A DNA stretch of 35,000 nucleotides from Neocallimastix lanati (nom. inval.) (GCA_016946835.1 JACVTC010000027.1:795001-830000); one strand, 5' to 3'; positions 1-10,321 are shown, numbered from the stretch's first letter. Numbers and translations: made by a program. Notes: a model not told the origin generated them from the letters alone.

Positions 1-547
1 TACTGAATTTATTATTTTTTTTTATAGAAAACAAAATAATAAAATATAATAAAATATAATAAAGAAAAAACAGACGTAATTATAATAAAAAAAATGAAGA
101 TATGCAGTATTCCATACCAAATAATTATTTGTTTATTTTAAATATAATTTATAGTTATATGCATCGAAATGTTTTTTATTTTTTATTTTTTTATTTTTTT
201 AATTTTATTATTATTTTGAAATAAAATTTATAAAATGAATTAACTATGGATAGTTATTAAAGGATTAAATCATCTAATATAAAAGTATTATTATTAAATC
301 ACACTCAGTAAGTTCAATGAAAGTTTAGAATTCATTAAAAACAAAACTAGATAAATAAATAAAAAAACAAGTAAATATTATTAATAATGATTAAAATAGT
401 ATTAATTAAAAAAAAAAAAGATAATAATAATTAAAATAGTACTTATTAAAATATAATGGATAATGATTTTATATTATAAAATAATTCTTAAAACTAAATT
501 AATAATCATGGATTATTGTTAATTATAAATAAAAGCTTTTTTTTTTT

Positions 548-587
<40 letters not shown>

Positions 588-3122
588 AAGGCTAATTAAT
601 TTATATTTAAAAAGAATGATTAATTAAACACCTTATAATTAATTAAAAATATTAATTTTAATAATCATAAATAAGAAAAGTATTTTAAAATAAAAAAATT
701 AAAAGATTCAATGTAATTCTTAAAGTAATAATAAAATAATTCCTTATATAAATGAAATATAATTAGGACTATCTTTTACTTTTTTTTTTTTTAATTTATA
801 TCAAATAAAATCCATGATAATTAAAAATTAAAAAAATATAATAAAATAATAAAGACCATAATAAATTATTCAATAACTATATTCATCTGAAGCTATTATG
901 TAATTGTTTATAATAAAGTTGAATTTTTTAAAAGCTTTTTAAAACTAGCTTTTATTATATAATATAATAAAAAGCTTATTTCAAAAAAAATTTAATAATA
1001 TTAAATCATGTTTTTTTTTTTTTATTAATTTTTTAATTTTTTTTTTTTTTTTTTAAATTTTTTTTTTTTTTATATATTTAATGTTTAATATTTAATAGGA
1101 ATTTATACCATTCAATAAAAATAAAATAGAATATTATAATAAATAATAAAAATTATAAAATAATAAATAATAAATAATAAAAAAATTCTACTATAATTTT
1201 AATTAATTATTTAGATTAATTTTGTAATATGCCTAAAAGTAGAAATTAATTTAATACTAATTTTATAATTAATTTATAATTTTTTTTTTTTTATAATTTT
1301 TATATTATTTATTATTTATTATTATTAATTTGATGTTTACTATAAATCATTACATTTTATTCTAATTTTTTTTTTTTTTTATATTACATATTTATCATTA
1401 CACATAAATATTGAACCAAAAGATATTCATTGTAACTTATAGGAAATCAAATTTTAGCACTTTATTTCTTTTGGCATTTAAAGTTAAAAATATCAAAAAA
1501 AAATTATTATCTTTTATAATAAATAATTTTTTTTCTACTTTAAGTTAGTAATTATTATAACTCTAATAATTCTAATTATTCTAATTATAAAATAATCAAC
1601 TTTATAATAATTATCATATTAAATATTATAAATCATTATTATTATTATTATCATCATCATCATCATCATCATAATAGTTTTCAAATTATAATTTCAAATC
1701 TTATTTTTTTTTTATTATTATTAATTTTTTTATTATAATTTTCTTATTTTACAGAAAAAGTTTTTTATTCAATTATTTATTCATAAATACATTCGTTTAC
1801 GTTATACATACTTAAAATTATTGGCTATTGTATATGCATATATTACTATTATAAAAATTAGGGTAATAAAAAAAAAATACAAAAAAATATTGATTTTATA
1901 TATAAAGTTTAAATAATTATATTTATGTTATTTATTTGTAAAATACTACAAATATAAATATAATATATATTTTAATATTTTACTTTTATATTTTTAATAA
2001 AAATATACATTGTTAATATTATGTACAGTAATATATTAAGGTAGTACATAAATAAATATAATATATTAATATATGTAAAAAAAATAAATATATTAATATT
2101 GATAGAATTTACTATAATATCTTTTTTTTTGTATTAATATCTATTATATACTACATTCGAATATATTATAAATTTAAATTCAACGATTTTAATAATTATT
2201 TTATAATTAAATCTAATATATATTATTATAAACATAATAATAATCCTATATATTAACTTTATTTATATGAATTTTGCTATTATTATAATAATTAATGTAT
2301 TTGATTATTAGAATATATATTATAATAAATATATAATAATTCAATTCGTAATATATATAATTTTGGATTATCCATATATTGGTGGCGTCAATTTACAATT
2401 TAAAAAATACTATAATAGAATAAATAATCAATTTAAAACTTAATAAATAATAATATACGGCAAATAATTAAGAATATAATACAATATATTATTGTACTAC
2501 CTTCTTAATTATATGTAATTCTATTATTAAATAAATATTAATTTCTTTATATTAAAAATAATAACAAAAAAAAAAAAAAAAAAAAAAAAAAGAATAATGT
2601 ATTAGTATATATATAAATTTTAATTATTAATAAATATTAATAAGTTTTAAACCACTTTAAAATTTTATTTATAATAAATTAAATATAATATATTAATAAA
2701 AAAAAATATTTAAAATATATTATTTATATTAATTTTGTTTTAAGAAAAATAAAGGAATATAATTATTTTTTTTTAAAAAAAATATTTCTATATAAAAGGA
2801 AACAAATAAGTCCTACTTTTTTTTTCTCTTTTTATTTAACAGTAATATTTAATTTTAAAGTTCTTTATTTATTTTTTCTAAATTATAAATATTTAATAAT
2901 AAATTTTTAATTCATTAATTAAAATTTATATTTAATATATATATTTTTTAGTAAACAAAAAAAAAAATATATCCAAAAAAAAAAGGAAAAAATTTTAAAG
3001 AATTTAAATATATTTATTAATATAAAAGTTCAAATATCGATAATATAATAGACAATTCTTATAACATTGATATAATTATTTTTTAGAAATATTTATTTAT
3101 TAATTTATTAATATTAAAGAAA
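1..3122. other. AT-rich spacer, no gene seen
   Basis: The stretch is almost entirely A and T, with many poly-T and poly-A runs (for example about 550-584, 1040-1070 and 2566-2591) and a short ATC-type microsatellite near 1650-1672. No open frame with protein-like composition and no tRNA-like fold was recognised on either strand. The last few hundred bases before 3123 should hold the promoter and 5' UTR of the expansin-like gene, but no specific element can be pointed to. Confidence 0.7.
2035..2509. repeat. Possible MITE-like inverted-repeat unit
   Basis: The left end reads ATTAAGGTAGTAC (2035-2047). The right end, GTACTACCTTCTTAAT (2494-2509), is its reverse complement with three extra bases. 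The enclosed 475 bp is non-coding. No clear flanking duplication was found, and chance matches are frequent in such AT-rich DNA, so this is only a candidate non-autonomous element. Confidence 0.22.
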
Positions 3123-4169
3123 ATGAAGTTCATAAATTTAGTAAATTTATCTTTATTAGCTTTAAGTTCAGTTAAAGCTAGTATGTACCATGCCAGCAGA
3201 ATTACATACTATGGTGGTTCTTCTGATGGTGATTCTGAAAAGAACCCATTTTGTGAAGATTACAGTGATAGAGTTCCACATGATGTAGGTGATATTGATT
3301 ATTATGTTGCTCTTAGTTCAGAAGTTCTTAGTAAGAGTAATGCCAGAGAATTCTGTGGTAAGAAAATTAGATTAAGTAACGCCGAAAATGGTAGAAGTCT
3401 TACTGCTTTAGTTGTTGATAAGTGTGGTTCATGTGATTATGGTGATGTTGATCTTAGTCGTAAAGCTTTCAAGTATATTAGTAATGATCAAATGAGTAAA
3501 GGTGTTTTAAAGCAAGTTAGTTGGTGTATTGAAGGTGGACCAAGTAAGTTTGCTTGTTCTTCTTCTGACTCTTCTTCTTCTTCTAATAAGAAGACTACTA
3601 AGAAGACTACTAAGAAGACTACTAAGACAACTAAAACTACCAAGAAGTCTTCTACTAGAACTACCAAGAAGTCTTCCACTAAGACTAAGACTACTAAGAC
3701 TAAGACCACTAAGACTAAAACTACTAAGACTACTAAGAAGTCTACCTACACCACTTCCTCATCAAGCTCTAGAAGTGCTGGTGGTGTTTACATTGAATTA
3801 GAAAAGGGAACTCGTTATGGTGATGTTAGTAAAGCCACTTCCATTAAGTATTACTCTGGAAGTGCTTATGTTTACATTGATGATGCTGAAAGTTCCTCTG
3901 GAAGTAGATCTCGTGTTGCTGCTAAGGTTAACTTAAGTAAGAGTGGTAAATATGATATTGTTGTAAAATACAATAACAGTTCATCTAAATGTCGTGAAAA
4001 CAGAATTATTATTAATGATAGTAACGTTTACAGAATTAACTTTGGAAAGACTGGTAGTGATTGGAAGAAGTTAACTATTAAGGGTGTTCCATTCAAGTCT
4101 GGACAAAATATTATTGAAGTTAGAGCTACTGATGGTAAAATGAGTTTTGACTACATCTACATTTTATAA
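3123..4169 (+). CDS. Secreted expansin-like protein: DPBB domain, Thr/Lys linker, CBM-like C-terminus
   Basis: The 348-residue product starts with a clear signal peptide (about residues 1-20, ending VKAS). Residues about 21-143 look like a double-psi beta-barrel of the expansin/RlpA/barwin type. The diagnostic block VVDKCGSC is followed by DVDLSRKAF, the usual place of the conserved Asp that lines the groove. Residues about 144-219 form a Ser-rich then Thr/Lys repeat linker, a likely O-glycosylated spacer. Residues about 220-348 resemble a CBM6/CBM35-type beta-sandwich (GKYDIVVKYNN, then DWKKLTIKGVPFKSGQNIIEV, ending FDYIYIL). The likely role is non-hydrolytic loosening of plant cell wall outside the cell. 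There is no intron and no dockerin. Lysine is mostly AAG here, unlike the 6024 and 7080 genes, which suggests high expression. A decayed paralogue lies at 26690-27236. The exact CBM family is uncertain. Confidence 0.85.
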   Translation: MKFINLVNLSLLALSSVKASMYHASRITYYGGSSDGDSEKNPFCEDYSDRVPHDVGDIDYYVALSSEVLSKSNAREFCGKKIRLSNAENGRSLTALVVDKCGSCDYGDVDLSRKAFKYISNDQMSKGVLKQVSWCIEGGPSKFACSSSDSSSSSNKKTTKKTTKKTTKTTKTTKKSSTRTTKKSSTKTKTTKTKTTKTKTTKTTKKSTYTTSSSSSRSAGGVYIELEKGTRYGDVSKATSIKYYSGSAYVYIDDAESSSGSRSRVAAKVNLSKSGKYDIVVKYNNSSSKCRENRIIINDSNVYRINFGKTGSDWKKLTIKGVPFKSGQNIIEVRATDGKMSFDYIYIL

Positions 4170-5260
4170 GATTTAGAATAAATTTATCTTTTTCTTTCAT
4201 TTTCTTTTTCTCTTTTAATTAGTATTTAAAAACTTAAAAGTTTTTAAATTTATTTTTTGAAAAAATAAGAAATTGAGAGATAAAAAATTTTAATAATAAG
4301 GGGAATAAAGTAAAATTGTTGCATTATTTTATTTTATACGCCATATAAATAATAATTAATGATAAATTATAAAGTTTTATTTATTAATTTATTTTAAAAA
4401 ATTTTATTTTAATAATTGAAACAAGTTAGTTTACCTATTTATTTTTTACTTTTTGTAATTTATGAAACTATTTTTTTTTATAAAAATTTTAGAGTAATTT
4501 TTTTTTTAATATTTATATATATAGTTAATATGTTTTAAATATATATAATTTAATATATATATTGAAAAATTAAAATTTATTATTATTTTTTTTTATGTAA
4601 TATTATTTATTTATTTTAATTTGTTTTGTTTAATAAAATAATAAATTATTAAGATGAATAAATGTATTTTTTTAAAAAAATAAATTATAATTAAAATAAG
4701 AAAGAAAACATAAAAAAAAATAATAGTTATTCTCATTATTTTTTTGCAGTGATTTATGCAATGCGAAAGATAAGGGAAATACATATTATAAATAATATAT
4801 AATTTTAAATAGATAGTTTTTTTTTTATTTTATTAAATGAAAAAAAAAAAAGAAGTTTTTAATGCTATTAATCTTTTTTTCATTATTTTTTTTATATTTA
4901 AACAAAAATTTGTATTAATATAAAATAAAAAATTAAAGAAATAAAGAAGAAAGCTTAAAAATATAAAAAAAAAAAAAAAAAAAAGAAGACCTAAAATAAT
5001 AAAATTAAAAATTACTTAGAAAATTAATATATTTTTTTTTTTGTTGGGGTTTTATTTTTTATTACTTATTTGGAAATTATATGTAATATATATTATAAAA
5101 TAATTGTTTAAATATTTATTAATTGTATTATTATTGTAATATAATCAGTATAATGAATTATATGAATTATTAAAATGTAATATAGAAGATGTTGTTTAAT
5201 TTAAATAAATATTTAAATAATATTAATAAGTAAATATTATATATATATAATTACAAACTA
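4170..5260. other. AT-rich spacer and 3' flank of the expansin-like gene
   Basis: This is the 3' UTR and downstream flank. T-rich and A-rich runs dominate, with a poly-A run at about 4969-4984. No coding frame, RNA gene or transposon remnant was recognised before the LINE scrap that begins at 5274. Confidence 0.65.
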
Positions 5261-5273
5261 TATGAATTGTGAT
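5261..5273 (+). repeat. Target-site duplication, left copy, of LINE A3
   Basis: TATGAATTGTGAT here is repeated exactly at 5887-5899, directly after the poly-A tail of the A3 insertion. This is the expected product of target-primed reverse transcription. Confidence 0.85.
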
Positions 5274-5363
5274 TTGTCAAGAGCGTCGACGTCGTAACGA
5301 TAAGGCAAAGAAGAAATTCTGATACAGATTCGAATGATAATTTTCATCCACATGGAGTTATCT

Positions 5364-5376
5364 TCGATGAATGGGA
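5364..5376 (+). repeat. Target-site duplication, left copy, of LINE B3
   Basis: TCGATGAATGGGA belongs to the A element coding end and is repeated exactly at 5690-5702, after the B3 poly-A. The A reading TCGATGAATGGGAAGAGT resumes from there. Confidence 0.88.
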
Positions 5377-5689
5377 GCCCTAGTAGCTCAATAAATGATG
5401 AATCCGGGGAGAGTTTAGTGGACACCACACTATCTATTTTAAGGATGTTACTTCTAAATTTTATTTCTTTTTTATTTGATAGGAAGGGTAAAATTCCCGC
5501 ATAGTACAACTTGCCGAGATACATAGTATTTTCGAGCTTTTTTATTTTTTATTTTTTATTTTTTTATTTTTTATTTTTAATTTCTAATGTACTCTTCACC
5601 TACATGTATTTTTTAAAATAAAATTTAATAAAGTTTTTGGAAGTGTATTCTCTTCCCTGTCTAAAAAAAAAAAAAAAAAAAAAAAAAAA
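5377..5689 (+). mobile_element. LINE family B, 3'-end fragment (B3) nested in A3
   Basis: This matches the last coding part and 3' UTR of the B1 copy (about 16839-17139). It includes the end of the B protein (RKGKIPA then TAG) and the 3' signature TCTTCCCTGTCT, followed by poly-A (5663-5689). It was inserted into the A3 fragment, with the 13-bp duplication at 5364-5376 and 5690-5702, so B3 is younger than A3. Confidence 0.9.
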
Positions 5690-5702
5690 TCGATGAATGG
5701 GA
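5690..5702 (+). repeat. Target-site duplication, right copy, of LINE B3
   Basis: Exact repeat of 5364-5376, next to the B3 poly-A tail. Confidence 0.88.
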
Positions 5703-5831
5703 AGAGTTAGAGGCCTTTTCGTCCTCGAATCTCATAACATAGTTTTTTAATATTAATATAAAAAATAATTTCATGTATTTAAATTTCATGTATTTTTTAA
5801 AAAAATATTATTAAATAAAGTTTATTCCTAG

Positions 5832-5886
<55 letters not shown>

Positions 5887-5889
<3 letters not shown>

Positions 5890-5899
5890 GAATTGTGAT
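5887..5899 (+). repeat. Target-site duplication, right copy, of LINE A3
   Basis: Exact repeat of 5261-5273, next to the A3 poly-A tail. Confidence 0.85.
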
Positions 5900-6023
5900 A
5901 ATAATAAAATGATTATTATATATTTAATATAAACATTAAATATTTAAAATAAAAATATAATAAATATATTATATAAATTAATAAAATAAAATAAAATAAA
6001 ATAATAATATTAAATACTTCAAA

Positions 6024-6791
6024 ATGTTAATTATTTTAATATTATTATATATACAAACAAATTTTTGTTATAATGTAACTATAAATTCTAGTAATATACC
6101 TAAAGAATGTTTGTTAAATTATGAAAATACTAATTTTGTATCTAAATCTGAAATATTAAGTAATGATGAATACAAAGCAAGACAATATTATTGTAATAAA
6201 GATAGTGATATTTGTGTTTATACAGGAAAAGAAGATATTGCATCTTATATTAAATTTAAAGATAAGAATGGTAATTTAAAAAATTATATTGCTGCAACAT
6301 GTCCTTATACATATAATATAACTCGTTGTTATGGTGATGAATATAAGTTAATTAATAGCGATGATTATGTATATTGTTCTTATAAATGTACTAAAGATTC
6401 TGATTGTTTATACAATAAATGTATCAATAATGTTTGTGTATACAATGAAAAATCATCAATAATTCATTGTGAAGAAATTTATACTCGTGTATATAAATAT
6501 TTTGATCATACATATGTACACTGCGGTAAACCAAATCATGAATTTTGTTCATCAAATGAAGAATGTTCTAGTGAAAAATGTAAACCACGATATACAATTT
6601 GTGCAACAGAACAATGCTCTAGTGAAAAATACAATTCATATTGTGCTTTGAATTATTTTGATCCTTACGGATATAAAGGTAACACTTTTGCAAAATTTAT
6701 TGCTAAATGTTTTATATTTGCACCTATATTAATATTTATACTTATATGTGTTTATTGTTGTTGTTCTATTCGTCACAATAAAAAACATTAA
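6024..6791 (+). CDS. Cys-rich secreted/type I membrane protein, function unknown
   Basis: The 255-residue product has an N-terminal signal peptide (about residues 1-16), a Cys-rich ectodomain, one strong transmembrane helix near residues 222-245 (CFIFAPILIFILICVYCCC) and a short basic tail (RHNKKH). The ectodomain repeats a spacing such as KDSDCLYNKCINNVC and SNEECSSEKC, which points to small disulfide-knotted units. The topology suggests a cell-surface protein with its Cys-rich part outside. The Cys-rich juxtamembrane segment may be palmitoylated (inference). The gene is intronless, uses AT-rich codons, and lies 288 bp upstream of the PLC-like gene on the same strand; both start codons follow the same TTCAAA context. 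I do not recognise a named family. Confidence 0.75.
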   Translation: MLIILILLYIQTNFCYNVTINSSNIPKECLLNYENTNFVSKSEILSNDEYKARQYYCNKDSDICVYTGKEDIASYIKFKDKNGNLKNYIAATCPYTYNITRCYGDEYKLINSDDYVYCSYKCTKDSDCLYNKCINNVCVYNEKSSIIHCEEIYTRVYKYFDHTYVHCGKPNHEFCSSNEECSSEKCKPRYTICATEQCSSEKYNSYCALNYFDPYGYKGNTFAKFIAKCFIFAPILIFILICVYCCCSIRHNKKH

Positions 6792-7079
6792 AATTGTAAT
6801 CAATTATAGTTATATTACTAGATTTTATATAATATTAAAGATATTAAATAAAAATAGTATTTAAATATTTCTATTAATAGTATAAAATATTGCTAATATT
6901 TAATAATTTATGAAATTATATAACATTAAAAAACAACAATTTAAAATATGATTGTCATATTTTTTTAAAACAATAGATAAAAATATTTTTAAATCAATAC
7001 TTAATATTATATGTAATATTTATAAAATGATTTTTTTAATAATATTTATATAAAAAAATAAAATATTATAGTATTCAAA

Positions 7080-9920
7080 ATGAAATTGTCAATTATTACG
7101 ATAATAGCTATATTAATTAACGGTATTTACTGTGCAAAGAGTAAAGGTACACCTATGACAGGTGAATATCTTGAATTAGATAATACTTTAAGTAAAATGT
7201 ATATGTTTTCTAATGATGAATGTACAAAAATATATTTATGCAAAACATATAAAAATAATGGAATTTTGTTTATATCTTCTCATGCATTATCAGATTGTTA
7301 TTTAAGAAATGAATTAATAAACAAGGAATTTAATTCAGGATTATTAAATAATCCTGATGATTGTGGTGTTAAAGGATATGCTGATATTGATATTTCAGAA
7401 TGTTATCTTACAAATGATAAAAATGAAGTTACTTACAAAGGCAAAGGTATATATCATAGGGCACGTTATTATGATACCGATCTTAGTAATAATCGTGTTT
7501 TGACTGAATTTGGATGGTGTAAGTTTAGCAATAAAATTGATAGTGACACTAATTGGATATCTAGAATTATTAATGAAACTCTAGCAATTAATCAAATAAC
7601 TATTCCAGGTACTCACGATAGTGGAACATATGGTATATATAATAGAATAGAAGCACGTTGGGCACAAACACAAAATTTAGATATATATGAACAGTTATTA
7701 AATGGAATTAGATATTTAGATATAAGACTTGAAACAAATGATGATAAAGAAGTATATATTAGTCATGGATATATGGATTCTATTAATAAAAAAACTGGAG
7801 AAAAATATTATTTAAGTGATATTTTTGATGAATGTGTTATGTTTTTAAAGAACAATGACAAAGAATTTATAATATTAACTTTAGCTGATGAAAATTTTGA
7901 TGATGAATTTACTTGGGATACTGAACCTATTAATGTTCCACAATATGTTGCTAACATAAGTGTTTTAAATAAAAATACAAAAATAATAGACAAAAAAACT
8001 AACACAGATTTTTATCTTGATGATACAAAACCATATAGTGATTATTTTTATGTAAAGAAACATGTAATTTTAAATGATGGAACTATTAAAGGAGAAGATG
8101 ACACATATATTTCTGAAACTACATTTCCATCTATTGAAGCTGTTCGAGGTAAAATAGTTATATATACTAAAAAGAAATGGTTTTATGATTATGGAGAAAA
8201 TCAATATCCTTATGGTACACTTATTCGTTTTCCTATGATGGATAAATGTAATAATTATCCTATAGATTACTCTTATGATTATTCTTATAGTAATAATCCA
8301 GTTCATAGAGCTGATCAATATTGCTATCCAACAATGAATACAGATTATAATATCCTTTTTCAAGATAATACTGAATTAGATGCTGATGATAAAATAGAAA
8401 TTATAAAAGATACTTTATCTAACAATGTTAGTATTAAATATGATAATGAATATAATCCTAGTTTATATAAAGAATATTCCAAAGATGATATAATGACTAA
8501 AAAATTTTACAATGGAAATGATCCAAATACACTTATTATTAATTCAATGAATATAAAAGGAGTAATTCACTCTATAGAAAGTAATGCTGATAAAATTAAT
8601 GATGCAATAAGAAAGTATCTTGACACTCCAACATTATATAATACTTGGATGCTTATGGATTTTCCATCTAGCGATATAATTCGTAAAATTTTTAAAGAAA
8701 ATATCAACTATACAGGTGTCAAAAGAGATATTGAAAATAATGTCATTCAAATAGATGATTCCACATTTTATAATGACCTTGATTATTTTATAGTAAATGA
8801 TAATTCAGGTTGTATTCAACGTAAAGTTAATAACCAGGGAAACCAAAAAGATTCCATAAAAACTAATTATAAATGTGTTAATAACAAAAAGAATAAATGG
8901 CGTATAGAAGAAAATAGTAATTACTATCGTATCAGATCATCATATGATGCTAAATGTTTAAATTATTCTAATGATGGTTTATTTGTAGATAATTGTAATG
9001 GTAATAACTTTGAACAAATTATTATTAAAGATAACAAAATATGTTCAATAAATAACAAATGTTTAGATGGTAAATACACTATTAAACCCACAATTATAGA
9101 ATCTCCAAAATATGAACATTTAACTTGTTCATCAAGATATATTAGAGCTGGATATAACTGTTGTGATAATCAAAATGCCAGAGTTGAAAAAGTTGATGAC
9201 ATTGGTAATTGGGCTAAAGAAAATGGAGAATGGTGTGGTATTGGATATGAAAGATGCTCATTTGAAAGAGATATGAAAATCAATTCTATTAAAGCTGAGT
9301 TTTATGACAAAAACAAATTCGAAGAAACATCAAAATTTATTAAACTTTGTTATGAATATCCTGATCTTTCATATGGTTTCTATTGGCTATTGAGAGCACG
9401 AAGCGGATATAGATTAGATGCTAGAATTGCTAAAGCTGCAAAAATAGTGGACCAAATGTGTCCTAATTTTTGTCCCTGTTGTAAAAGTAATAAACAATGG
9501 ATAAGTCATTGGTTAATTGATTGTCCCTTTTTCAATCATACTCGTAGTAAAGTTAATGATAAAATTTTATTTTTATATAATGCTTTTTACCGTGGCAACC
9601 TAACAAATGATATTGTTAATAGTAATAATGATAATAGTAATAGTAATAATAGTAATAGTTATAATAGTAATAATAATATTAGTAATAGTATTTTTGGTAA
9701 TGTTAGTAATAGTATTGAAAATAATGTGTATATTGATTCTAGTGTGTGTGAAAAAGTGTTTAATTTCCTTCTTGGAGGTCGAAGTATTAATAACAGTACA
9801 AGGGAATGGAAGGATCTATTTAAGTGCCAGATGAAATCAGGTGCTTATTCTGATACTCCGTTCTTAGTGGTTACTGCGGCACTTCTCCAATCGATTATAC
9901 CTATTGCTATTGGCCAGTAA
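7080..9920 (+). CDS. Secreted PI-PLC X-domain-like protein with fungal dockerin and a LINE-derived C-terminus
   Basis: The 946-residue product starts with a signal peptide (about residues 1-19). Residues about 160-560 resemble a bacterial-type phosphatidylinositol phospholipase C. IPGTHDSGTYG holds His179 and Asp180, YLDIRLE holds Asp214 and Arg216, and YISHG holds His229. The 50-residue spacing between the two His and the 37-residue spacing to Arg match the His/His/Arg set of Bacillus PI-PLC, so activity is plausible. Residues about 578-675 look like a beta-trefoil (R-type lectin-like) segment; this is uncertain. Residues 683-726 match the fungal dockerin/CBM10 pattern (GYNCC, then DDIGNWAKENGEWCGI). 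From residue 728 to the stop, the protein is the C-terminus of a family C LINE, including its zinc-binding CPNFCPCC...H...C block. The original C-terminus was therefore replaced or extended by a LINE. The TAA at 9918 is premature for the LINE frame but ends the fusion. The gene is intronless. Confidence 0.8.
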   Translation: MKLSIITIIAILINGIYCAKSKGTPMTGEYLELDNTLSKMYMFSNDECTKIYLCKTYKNNGILFISSHALSDCYLRNELINKEFNSGLLNNPDDCGVKGYADIDISECYLTNDKNEVTYKGKGIYHRARYYDTDLSNNRVLTEFGWCKFSNKIDSDTNWISRIINETLAINQITIPGTHDSGTYGIYNRIEARWAQTQNLDIYEQLLNGIRYLDIRLETNDDKEVYISHGYMDSINKKTGEKYYLSDIFDECVMFLKNNDKEFIILTLADENFDDEFTWDTEPINVPQYVANISVLNKNTKIIDKKTNTDFYLDDTKPYSDYFYVKKHVILNDGTIKGEDDTYISETTFPSIEAVRGKIVIYTKKKWFYDYGENQYPYGTLIRFPMMDKCNNYPIDYSYDYSYSNNPVHRADQYCYPTMNTDYNILFQDNTELDADDKIEIIKDTLSNNVSIKYDNEYNPSLYKEYSKDDIMTKKFYNGNDPNTLIINSMNIKGVIHSIESNADKINDAIRKYLDTPTLYNTWMLMDFPSSDIIRKIFKENINYTGVKRDIENNVIQIDDSTFYNDLDYFIVNDNSGCIQRKVNNQGNQKDSIKTNYKCVNNKKNKWRIEENSNYYRIRSSYDAKCLNYSNDGLFVDNCNGNNFEQIIIKDNKICSINNKCLDGKYTIKPTIIESPKYEHLTCSSRYIRAGYNCCDNQNARVEKVDDIGNWAKENGEWCGIGYERCSFERDMKINSIKAEFYDKNKFEETSKFIKLCYEYPDLSYGFYWLLRARSGYRLDARIAKAAKIVDQMCPNFCPCCKSNKQWISHWLIDCPFFNHTRSKVNDKILFLYNAFYRGNLTNDIVNSNNDNSNSNNSNSYNSNNNISNSIFGNVSNSIENNVYIDSSVCEKVFNFLLGGRSINNSTREWKDLFKCQMKSGAYSDTPFLVVTAALLQSIIPIAIGQ

Positions 9921-10275
9921 TGGTCTTTGTTCAATAGGTTCAAATCGAATCGTACTACTACTACCAAGAGCGTCAATGCTGAAGAAACAGTAAGACAGGC
10001 CAGCAGGGCTAGCGCAACCAATGAAGATCATAATTTTGTATCTTAAAATTATGATTAACATTGCGAAGTCAAAGTTAATTATTATACTTCAGTATAATAA
10101 TGCCCTTGTGAAGTCTTACAAATATTAATTAAATGAAACTAGAATATATTATACCATTATTTTATTTTTATTTTGTGTTTTATTTTTTGTTTATTTTTTT
10201 ATCTTTTTTTTTATTATTTTATTACATGTATTTTATCAAATATTTAATTAATAAAGATGAAACAAGTTTGCTGCC

Positions 10276-10319
<44 letters not shown>
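9261..10319 (+). mobile_element. LINE family C, 5'-truncated copy (C1) fused to the PLC-like gene
   Basis: From TTTGAAAGAGATATG onward the sequence aligns with the family C element at about 23650-24868 in protein and, more loosely, in DNA. It includes the Asn/Ser-rich stretch, the SVNAEE/TVRQASRA block (about 9970-10000, after the fusion stop at 9918) and the LINE stop at 10044. A 3' UTR with CATGTATTTTAT (from 10225) and AATAAAG leads into poly-A (10279-10319). The frame from the PLC-like gene runs unbroken into it. I could not find a target-site duplication: the bases after the poly-A do not match those before 9261. Confidence 0.85.

Positions 10320-10321
<2 letters not shown>

Larger units (their letters stand above)
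5274..5886 (+). mobile_element. LINE family A, 3'-end fragment (A3), itself interrupted
   Basis: This is a severely 5'-truncated LINE A copy. 5274-5376 matches the end of the A coding region (compare 15298-15402 in copy A1), and 5690-5834 matches the rest of the C-terminus and the 3' UTR, ending in a long poly-A (5835-5886). A family B fragment (5377-5689) sits inside it. The whole is bracketed by a 13-bp duplication (5261-5273 and 5887-5899). It cannot code for a working protein. Confidence 0.9.

Noticed and set aside
3488-3709. Antisense and alternate-frame open frames over the expansin-like linker
   Set aside because: They arise from the repetitive Thr/Lys codons of the real gene and carry only Leu/Val or Leu/Arg repeats.
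9261-9920. A genuine cellulosomal C-terminal domain after the dockerin
   Set aside because: The segment aligns with the family C LINE C-terminus (same RARCGYKFDARVAKAAK-type block and zinc motif), so a LINE origin explains it better.
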